Shown in pieces: positions 57,067 to 64,000 of a DNA stretch of 64,000 nt (position 1 is its first letter; the number at the start of each line of letters is the position of its first letter). The notes below the pieces were generated by a model. The model saw only the letters and a list, made by a program, of their open reading frames with translations. It was not told where the DNA came from and ran no database searches. The DNA comes from Xanthomonas hortorum (GTDB lineage Bacteria; Pseudomonadota; Gammaproteobacteria; Xanthomonadales; Xanthomonadaceae): contig NZ_CP101417.1 of NCBI RefSeq assembly GCF_024339125.1, forward strand, positions 3,669,001 to 3,733,000, read 5' to 3'. Made by a program: the position numbers and the translations under genes.

Positions 57067-58922
57067 ATGCGGCAAGTGTTCCGCTGCGCCTGGCTTTGGT
57101 CGGCAACCCCAACAGTGGCAAGACCGCGCTGTTCAACCAGCTGACCGGCAGCCGGCAGAAGGTGGCCAATTACACCGGCGTCACCGTCGAGCGTAAGGAG
57201 GGGCATTTCCGTGCGCCGTCCGGGCGCGACTTCGCGGTGCTGGATCTGCCCGGCGCCTACAGCCTGCAACCGGCCAGCCTGGACGAAGCGATCACCCGCG
57301 ACCTGTGCCGCGGTTTCTATCCGGGCGAGCCGGCGCCAGACGTGTTGGTGTGCGTGATGGACGCCACCAACCTGCGCCTGCATCTGCGTTTTGCGCTGGA
57401 GCTGCGCGAGTTGGGGCGGCCGATGATCGTGGCCTTGAACATGGTCGACGCCGCGCAACGCCGCGGCATCGTCATCGATCTGCCGGCCTTGGAGCAGGCG
57501 CTCGGCGTGCCGGTGGTGGAAACGGTGGCGGTACGCCGCGGCGGTGCCAAGGCGCTGGTGGAGCGCATCGATGCGCAGGCCGCGCACCTGGCCGCACCGA
57601 CCGCGACGCCGCCGGCCGGCGGTAACTATCACGCGCAGGTGCGGCAGATCCTGAGCGCGTCGGTGACCATGCCCACCCGCACCTCGCGCGTGGACGACGC
57701 ACTGGACCGCTGGCTGCTGCATCCGATCTGGGGGTTGGTGACGCTGGCGGTGGTGATGTTCCTGATCTTCCAGGCGGTGTACGCCTGGGCCACCCCAGTG
57801 ATGGACCTGATCGATGTCGGCACCGCGATGCTGGGCGAGTGGGTGGGCACCACCCTGCCGGAGGGTCCGCTCAACAGCCTGCTCAAGGACGGCATCGTCA
57901 CCGGCCTGGGAGGGGTGATCAAGTTCCTGCCGCAGATCCTGATCCTCTTCGCTTTCATCCTGGCGCTGGAAGAATCCGGCTATCTGCCGCGCGCGGCGTT
58001 TTTGCTGGATCGCATGATGGCGGCGGCCGGATTGTCCGGGCGCTCGTTCATTCCCTTGCTGTCGAGTTTTGCGTGTGCGGTGCCGGGCATCATGTCCACG
58101 CGCAGTATCCAGGACCCGCGCGACCGGCTCGCCACCATCATGGTCGCACCATTGATGACCTGTTCGGCGCGCTTGCCGGTCTACGCGTTGTTGATCGGCG
58201 CCTTCATCCCGCAAAAAACCGTGTGGGGCATTTTCAATCAGCAGGGCCTGATCCTGTTCGCGCTGTACGCCGCGGCCATTGTCAGTGCCTTGCTGGTGTC
58301 GTGGACGATGAAGAAGTGGCGGCGCGATAAGAGCGAGCATCCGTTGATGCTGGAGTTGCCGTCCTACCGCGTTCCGCAGCTGCGCGATCTGGCGCTGGGC
58401 TTGTGGGAACGTGCGGTGATCTTTCTCAAGCGCGTCGGCGGCATCATCCTGGCGCTGACCGTGCTGCTGTGGTTTCTGCTGTCGTTTCCGGCAGCACCGG
58501 CCAATGCGACTTTGCCAGCAATCGACTACAGCTTTGCCGGCCGTATCGGGCATGCAATGTCGATCTTCTTCGCGCCGCTGGGCTTCAACTGGCAGATCTG
58601 TATCGCCTTGATTCCCGGCCTGGCCGCGCGCGAAGTGGCGGTGGCCTCGCTGGCGACGGTGTATGCGCTGTCGGCTGCCGATGACGATGCTGCTGCGCAA
58701 GCCTTGTCGCCGCTGATCAGCGATGGCTGGTCGCTGGCCACCGCACTGTCGCTGCTGGTCTGGTACATCTACGCTCCGATGTGCATCTCCACGCTGGCGA
58801 CCATCAAGCGCGAAACCAACTCGTGGAAGCAGATGACCATCAGCGCGGTGTACCTGTTCGCGCTGGCCTATCTGGCCTCGCTGGTGACCTACCAAGTGGC
58901 CGTGCTGCTCGGAGCCGGCTGA
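57063..58922 (+). CDS. feoB: Ferrous iron transporter B
   Basis: 619 aa GTP-gated Fe2+ permease. The N-terminal G domain has GNPNSGKTALFNQL (G1), NYTGVTVERKEG (G2), DLPGAYSL (G3) and NMVD (G4). The membrane part has about eight to ten helices with the Gate motifs LLSSFACAVPGIMSTR and LMTCSARLPVYALLIGAF, whose cysteines lie in the iron path. 619 aa is short compared with the E. coli protein (about 770 aa) but in the range of many Feo systems. Overlaps feoA; one base from the next gene. Confidence 0.96.
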   Translation: MNAASVPLRLALVGNPNSGKTALFNQLTGSRQKVANYTGVTVERKEGHFRAPSGRDFAVLDLPGAYSLQPASLDEAITRDLCRGFYPGEPAPDVLVCVMDATNLRLHLRFALELRELGRPMIVALNMVDAAQRRGIVIDLPALEQALGVPVVETVAVRRGGAKALVERIDAQAAHLAAPTATPPAGGNYHAQVRQILSASVTMPTRTSRVDDALDRWLLHPIWGLVTLAVVMFLIFQAVYAWATPVMDLIDVGTAMLGEWVGTTLPEGPLNSLLKDGIVTGLGGVIKFLPQILILFAFILALEESGYLPRAAFLLDRMMAAAGLSGRSFIPLLSSFACAVPGIMSTRSIQDPRDRLATIMVAPLMTCSARLPVYALLIGAFIPQKTVWGIFNQQGLILFALYAAAIVSALLVSWTMKKWRRDKSEHPLMLELPSYRVPQLRDLALGLWERAVIFLKRVGGIILALTVLLWFLLSFPAAPANATLPAIDYSFAGRIGHAMSIFFAPLGFNWQICIALIPGLAAREVAVASLATVYALSAADDDAAAQALSPLISDGWSLATALSLLVWYIYAPMCISTLATIKRETNSWKQMTISAVYLFALAYLASLVTYQVAVLLGAG

Positions 58923-58923
58923 G

Positions 58924-59178
58924 ATGGATCTCTCGCTCACCCTGCAATACGCGGTCATCGCATGCGCAGTGCTGCTGAGCCTGTGGGTGGTGCTGAAGAA
59001 GCAGTTCCCCGGCGTCTTGCGGCGCATGCGTGGCGCGCTGGCGATCGGTCTGCTGCGCGATGGGCGACCTGCATGGATGCAATCGCTGGGCCGTCGCGTG
59101 GCACCACCGGCGACGCAGAGCGCGGCGGCCTGCGGTGGTTGCGACAGCTGCGGGCCCACGCCGCCACGTAGTCACTGA
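58924..59178 (+). CDS. Small Cys-rich membrane protein in the feoC position
   Basis: 84 aa, one base after the feoB stop. One hydrophobic helix (about residues 8-24, YAVIACAVLLSLWVVLK), then a basic region and a C-terminal CGGCDSCG cluster. It resembles DUF6587-type proteins but lacks the winged-helix of FeoC. The paired cysteines could bind iron or be redox active. Position implies a role in ferrous iron uptake; this is inference. Confidence 0.75.
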   Translation: MDLSLTLQYAVIACAVLLSLWVVLKKQFPGVLRRMRGALAIGLLRDGRPAWMQSLGRRVAPPATQSAAACGGCDSCGPTPPRSH

Positions 59179-59230
59179 ACACGCTGCACTGCACAGCGCC
59201 TCGGCCACAGGCCTTCGCTATCCTTGGCCG

Positions 59231-60433
59231 ATGACGACCTCCTTCCAGATCTCCCGACGTGCGCAGGCGCTGACCAGTTCGGCGATTCGCGAAATCCTCA
59301 AGATCACCGAGCGGCCGGAGGTCATTTCCTTCGCCGGTGGGCTGCCGTCGCCGGCCACCTTTCCGGTGGAGCGCATGCGTGCGGCCAGCGACCAGGTGCT
59401 GCGCGAGGCACCGCAGGCCGCGCTGCAATACGGCCCCACCGAAGGGTATGCGCCGCTGCGCGAATGGGTTGCCGCACGCCTGAGTCGCGACGGCGCCAGC
59501 ATCCGGCCCAGCCAGGTGCTGATCACCACCGGCTCGCAACAGGGCCTGGATTTGCTCGGCAAGGTCTTTATCGACGAAGGCAGCAAGGTGCTGGTGGAAA
59601 CCCCGAGCTATCTGGGTGCGTTGCAGGCGTTCTCGTTGTTCCAGCCGGCGTTCGTCGGCATGCCGTCGGACGAGGACGGCGTGGTGGTGGATGCGCTGGA
59701 TCCGGCGATGCTGGCCGATGCGCGCTTTCTGTATTGCCTGCCGAATTTCCAGAATCCTACCGGGCGCCGCTTGCCTTTGGCGCGGCGGCAGGCCTTGGTC
59801 GCACGCGCAGCTGAAGCGGGCGTGCCGATCGTTGAAGACGATCCGTACGGCGAGCTGTACTACAGCGGCCAGCCGTTGCCGAGCCTGCTGTCGCTCAACC
59901 CGGAGGGCGTGATCTATATGGGCTCGTTCTCCAAGGTGCTCGCGCCCGGGCTGCGACTGGGCTATGTGGTCGCACCGGAGGCGGTGCTGGGCAAGCTGAT
60001 CCAGGCCAAGCAGGCGGCCGATCTGCATACACCTTCTTTCACCCAGCGTGTGGTCTACCAGACGCTGCAGGACGATTTTCTCGAGACGCATATCCCGCAA
60101 ATTCGCGCACTGTACGCGCGCCAGTGCAGCCTGATGCTGGAAGCGCTGGATCGCCATTTCCCGTCACAGGTGCAGTGGAATCGCCCAGAAGGCGGCATGT
60201 TCCTGTGGGTGACTTTGCCTCCCGGACTGGATGGCACCGCACTGCTGGCGCGTGCGATCGCGCGCAATGTCGCTTTCGTGCCTGGTGCGCCGTTCTACGC
60301 CACGTTGCCGCAGACCAATACCTTGCGGCTGTCGTTCGTCACTGTGCCTGGCGAGAAGATCGATGCCGGCATCCGGATCCTGGGCGAGGTGCTGCGCGAA
60401 GCGCTGGCCGAGTTACCAGGGCAAGGCGCATAA
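59231..60433 (+). CDS. PLP-dependent aminotransferase (2-aminoadipate/LysN-like)
   Basis: 400 aa class I/II aminotransferase of the PLP fold type I, in the LysN/ARO8-like group. Motifs: EVISFAGGLPSPATFP, ALQYGPTEGYAPLREWVA, ITTGSQQGLDLLGKV, LYCLPNFQNPTGRRL (Asn/Tyr PLP contacts), PIVEDDPYGELYY and the PLP lysine in YMGSFSKVLAPGLRLGYV. RLSFVTVPGEKIDAGI carries the carboxylate-binding Arg. Broad-range amino acid or 2-aminoadipate transamination is expected; the true substrate is unknown. Start ATG 59231. Confidence 0.9.
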   Translation: MTTSFQISRRAQALTSSAIREILKITERPEVISFAGGLPSPATFPVERMRAASDQVLREAPQAALQYGPTEGYAPLREWVAARLSRDGASIRPSQVLITTGSQQGLDLLGKVFIDEGSKVLVETPSYLGALQAFSLFQPAFVGMPSDEDGVVVDALDPAMLADARFLYCLPNFQNPTGRRLPLARRQALVARAAEAGVPIVEDDPYGELYYSGQPLPSLLSLNPEGVIYMGSFSKVLAPGLRLGYVVAPEAVLGKLIQAKQAADLHTPSFTQRVVYQTLQDDFLETHIPQIRALYARQCSLMLEALDRHFPSQVQWNRPEGGMFLWVTLPPGLDGTALLARAIARNVAFVPGAPFYATLPQTNTLRLSFVTVPGEKIDAGIRILGEVLREALAELPGQGA

Positions 60434-60506
60434 CCTCGGCCAGCACGCCGCTGCAAAGCGCACCGATCGCGACAACGCTCGCACTGCTCGGCGCTTTTGC
60501 GTTTTC

Positions 60507-60536
60507 CGACTCCCCAATCCCGACTCCCCAATCCCG
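60507..60536. repeat. 14 bp tandem repeat upstream of dapB
   Basis: CGACTCCCCAATCC occurs twice in tandem (60507-60520 and 60521-60534). It is related to the CGATTCCCCATTC arms next to efpL, showing a family of short A/G-rich repeats in this genome. Confidence 0.75.
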
Positions 60537-60577
60537 GCTATCTTGTACAACCCACATCGCCTAGCTAGCCTGCCGCC

Positions 60578-61294
60578 ATGACAACGTCTCCTGTGAAAGT
60601 TCTGATCCACGGCGCCTCCGGGCGGATGGGCAAGGCATTGCTGCGACTGGCCGCTGAAGACGAGGGCTTGCACGTCGTCGGCGCGGTGGTGGGGCGTTCG
60701 CCGTCGCAACGCGTGGTGGACGGCGTGCCGTATTTCGCAGCCAGCGAACTCGGCGGTGCGCCGGCCTTCGATGTGGCGATCGACTTCAGCCTGCCGCAAG
60801 GCTTCGCGCCGATCCTGGCCTTGTGTGCGCAACGCGGCAAACCGCTGGTGTCCGGCACCACCGGGCTGGACGATGTGCAGCGCGCTGCGTTGCTCGACGC
60901 CGCAAGCAAGATCCCGTTGGTGTGGGCGTCCAACTTCAGTCTCGGTGTCGCGGTGCTCACCGAGCTGGTGGAGCGTGCCGCCGGCAGCCTGCCGGGTTGG
61001 GATTGCGACATCGTCGAGGCGCATCACGTGCACAAGCAGGACGCGCCATCCGGCACCGCACTGACGCTGGGTGAAGCCGCCACCGGTAGTGGCGCGCAGC
61101 CGCGCTTTGCCAGCCTGCGTGCCGGCGATATCGTCGGCGAGCACACGGTGCAGTTCACCGGGCTGGGCGAACGGGTGGAACTGATTCACCGCGCCAGCAA
61201 CCGCGACATCTTCGCGCGTGGTGCGCTGCATGCGGCCAAACGTCTGATCGGCAAGCCGGCCGGCAGCTATCGGGTGCGTGACCTGGTGCTGTAA
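60578..61294 (+). CDS. dapB: 4-hydroxy-tetrahydrodipicolinate reductase
   Basis: 238 aa, lysine and diaminopimelate synthesis. NAD(P) loop [16 protein letters not shown], acidic [35 protein letters not shown] and the catalytic region [21 protein letters not shown] with His and Lys. C-terminal [19 protein letters not shown] is typical. The next gene on this strand is carA; the 239 bp between shows no terminator with a clear T-tract. Confidence 0.96.
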   Translation: MTTSPVKVLIHGASGRMGKALLRLAAEDEGLHVVGAVVGRSPSQRVVDGVPYFAASELGGAPAFDVAIDFSLPQGFAPILALCAQRGKPLVSGTTGLDDVQRAALLDAASKIPLVWASNFSLGVAVLTELVERAAGSLPGWDCDIVEAHHVHKQDAPSGTALTLGEAATGSGAQPRFASLRAGDIVGEHTVQFTGLGERVELIHRASNRDIFARGALHAAKRLIGKPAGSYRVRDLVL

Positions 61295-61533
61295 CCCGGC
61301 GCGCAACCGCGCATGAATGGCGAGCTGCTCCAGCAGCGCATTCACCTCGCTGTTGCGATGTCACTGCGGCATCGGGCGCTCTTCAGGCTGGCATGCCGTG
61401 GCACTTGCCTTTACAATTCTCGCTTGCCCGAACCAGCGTCGGACCGGTCCTCAGCACCGCGTCCGCGCTTTGCTGCAACCGGAATTTGGCCGGAAGCGCA
61501 TCGGAGTCCCAGGCAGCCAGAGCGAGACCCCAC

Positions 61534-62667
61534 GTGACCCAACCCGCAATCCTTGTCCTCGAAGACGGCACCGTGTTCGAGGGCGAATCCGTAGGCGCCA
61601 ACGGGCTTTCCGTCGGCGAAGTGGTGTTCAATACCGCCATGACCGGTTATCAGGAAGTCCTGACCGATCCGTCCTATGCCCGCCAGATGGTCACGCTGAC
61701 CTATCCGCATATCGGCAATACCGGTTTCACCGATCAGGACGACGAGGCCACAAAGATCTGGGCCGCCGGCCTGATTGTGCGCGATGTGCCGCGTCGTCCC
61801 AGCAGCTGGCGTAGCGAAGTGGCTTTGCCGGAATGGCTGCAGGCCCGTGGTGTGGTGGCCATTTCCGGCATCGACACCCGCAAGCTGACCCGCTTGCTGC
61901 GGCAGAAGGGCGCCCAGAACGGCGCGCTGATGGCCGGCGAGATCGACGTGGAAAAGGCGCTGGAAGCGGCGCGCAGCTTCCCCGGTCTGAAGGGCATGGA
62001 CCTGGCCAAGGTGGTTTCCACCGAGTCCCGCTACAACTGGCAGGAAGGCTCGCTGGATCTGAACTCCGACACCTTCGTGCGGGCCGAGCTGAGGCACAAG
62101 GTTGTCGCGTACGACTACGGCGTCAAGCTCAACATCCTGCGCATGCTGGCCGATCGTGGTTGCGACGTCACCGTGGTGCCGGCACGCACGCCGGTGGCCG
62201 AGGTGCTGGCGATGAATCCGGACGGCGTGTTCCTGTCCAACGGCCCGGGCGATCCGGAGCCGTGCGATTACGCCATCAGCGCGATCCAGGAATTGATTGC
62301 CAAGAAGGTGCCAACCTTCGGCATCTGCCTGGGCCATCAGCTGCTGGCGCTGGCCGCCGGTGCCAGCACGGTCAAGATGGCCACCGGCCACCATGGCGCC
62401 AATCACCCGGTGCAGGATCTGGATGGCGGGCGAGTGATGATCACCTCGCAGAACCATGGTTTCGCGGTTGACGAAAGCACGTTGCCGGCCAATGTGCGGG
62501 TGACCCATCGGTCGCTGTTCGATGGCACCAACCAGGGCATCGCACTGACCGACGCCCCGGCGTTCTCGTTCCAGGGCCACCCGGAAGCCTCGCCCGGCCC
62601 GCGCGATGTGGGGCCGTTGTTCGATCGGTTTGTGGCATTGATGGCCAAGGATGCCAAGCGCGCATGA
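61534..62667 (+). CDS. carA: Carbamoyl-phosphate synthase small (glutaminase) subunit
   Basis: 377 aa. Supplies ammonia from glutamine for carbamoyl phosphate, used in pyrimidine and arginine synthesis. N-terminal [17 protein letters not shown] and [16 protein letters not shown]; the class I glutamine amidotransferase domain has [28 protein letters not shown] (nucleophile Cys) and [11 protein letters not shown] (catalytic His-Glu). GTG 61534 is the start that gives the family N-terminus; the longer frame to 61393 is unsupported. It overlaps the next small gene by ATGA. Confidence 0.96.
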   Translation: MTQPAILVLEDGTVFEGESVGANGLSVGEVVFNTAMTGYQEVLTDPSYARQMVTLTYPHIGNTGFTDQDDEATKIWAAGLIVRDVPRRPSSWRSEVALPEWLQARGVVAISGIDTRKLTRLLRQKGAQNGALMAGEIDVEKALEAARSFPGLKGMDLAKVVSTESRYNWQEGSLDLNSDTFVRAELRHKVVAYDYGVKLNILRMLADRGCDVTVVPARTPVAEVLAMNPDGVFLSNGPGDPEPCDYAISAIQELIAKKVPTFGICLGHQLLALAAGASTVKMATGHHGANHPVQDLDGGRVMITSQNHGFAVDESTLPANVRVTHRSLFDGTNQGIALTDAPAFSFQGHPEASPGPRDVGPLFDRFVALMAKDAKRA

Positions 62668-63020
62668 GCGCTCGGTTGATGGGTGTGCTGATCGTGCTGG
62701 TGGGCATTGCCTTGACTTACTGGGGCGTGTGGATGCCGCTGGAGCAGGCACGCGCTGGCGCCGAGTCGATCACGCTGCACGGCGGCATGAAGCTGGCCTT
62801 GATGGTGCCGATGTGCTTCGTTTTCGGTGTCGGCTATGTGACTGGCGGGGAATCCTTTCACCATCGCATGCAGAACACCGACCCGGACAAGGTGCGCCGT
62901 TGGGGCAAGACCTCCGCGATCGGCTGGCTGCTGATCCTGGGCAGCCTTGCCGCGTCCTTCGGGCTGTATCAATGGCTTCAGCACACCCTGCACGGCCTCG
63001 GCTATGGATCTGCCGGATGA
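62664..63020 (+). CDS. Small membrane protein between carA and carB
   Basis: 118 aa with three hydrophobic segments (about 5-24, 42-61 and 85-105): [36 protein letters not shown] and [20 protein letters not shown]. Polar loops contain [17 protein letters not shown]. No family recognised. Four-base overlap with carA and about 113 bp to carB show it is part of the same operon. A role in carbamoyl-phosphate metabolism is not implied by its sequence. Confidence 0.75.
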   Translation: MSARLMGVLIVLVGIALTYWGVWMPLEQARAGAESITLHGGMKLALMVPMCFVFGVGYVTGGESFHHRMQNTDPDKVRRWGKTSAIGWLLILGSLAASFGLYQWLQHTLHGLGYGSAG

Positions 63021-63133
63021 ACCGGCTTTCGGCTCTGCTGAGTCGATGCACTATCACGCTGCGTCGCGATTCGATCGCCGCGGCCACTCTTCCGCACTTG
63101 CGGCTCGCCGCAAGTCCTTAATCGAGTAAAGAA

Positions 63134-64000
<867 letters not shown>

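Noticed and set aside
56994-59159. 721-codon frame antisense to feoB
   Set aside because: feoB is unmistakable; the antisense product is His/Arg/Gln-rich without motifs.

Overview
The window is high-GC gammaproteobacterial chromosome and most likely comes from Xanthomonas (Lysobacteraceae). This rests on recognised gene families and layout: thrA-thrB-thrC followed by a complete hisGDCBHAFI operon, a pga/hms (Xanthomonas 'xag') polysaccharide operon beside a perfect CRP/Clp-type palindrome, feoAB, carA-x-carB, and several families of intergenic palindromic repeats. No database search was possible. Nearly all the DNA is coding, with many 1-11 bp gene overlaps; most of the alternative ORFs are high-GC shadows.

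Layout. (1) 1-5000, minus strand: murB (cut by the window edge), pyrD, a SAM methyltransferase, a small membrane protein and an ALDH7-type aldehyde dehydrogenase. (2) 5135-13734, accessory: a tRNA-Arg(CCT), AT-rich DNA, a complete IS5-type element (5770-6928, CTAA target duplication), a large Rhs/YD-repeat gene with a Sec signal peptide and a cysteine-hydrolase-like C-terminal tip, a small lipoprotein that may be its immunity protein, a decayed second Rhs tip and a second lipoprotein. This is the most unusual part of the window. (3) 13735-20237: pgaABCD on the minus strand, then divergent tspO, with a Clp-type site between them. (4) 20534-26146: a threonine attenuator with leader peptide, thrA, thrB and thrC; an EthD-family gene on the opposite strand separates thrB from thrC. 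(5) 26248-29548: L,D-transpeptidase, FNR-type regulator, hisS. (6) 29731-37238: a TrpR-like regulator with a 38 bp palindromic operator, then the whole his operon with translational coupling throughout. (7) 37248-47283: metallophosphoesterase, C13-peptidase lipoprotein, methionine salvage mtnBDC, two tandem amino-acid permeases, a Nudix hydrolase, with repeat-rich spacers. (8) 47800-53989: serA divergent from a D-2-hydroxyglutarate dehydrogenase-like flavoprotein, a DUF2388 protein coupled to a zincin plus DUF4105 protein, a lipoprotein, and EfpL/YeiP. (9) 54090-58922: leucine/fatty-acid catabolic genes (SDR, HMG-CoA lyase, enoyl-CoA hydratase), then divergent feoA-feoB and a Cys-rich small protein. 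(10) 59231-64000: aminotransferase, dapB, carA, a small membrane protein and the 5' part of carB.

How it fits together: this is mainly a biosynthetic stretch (threonine, histidine, lysine, serine, pyrimidine/arginine, peptidoglycan) with biofilm polysaccharide and iron uptake, interrupted once by an accessory polymorphic-toxin locus next to a tRNA gene. Regulation visible in the DNA: threonine attenuation, a candidate HisR/TrpR-like operator, a Clp/CRP site, and a weak Fur-like box at feoA.
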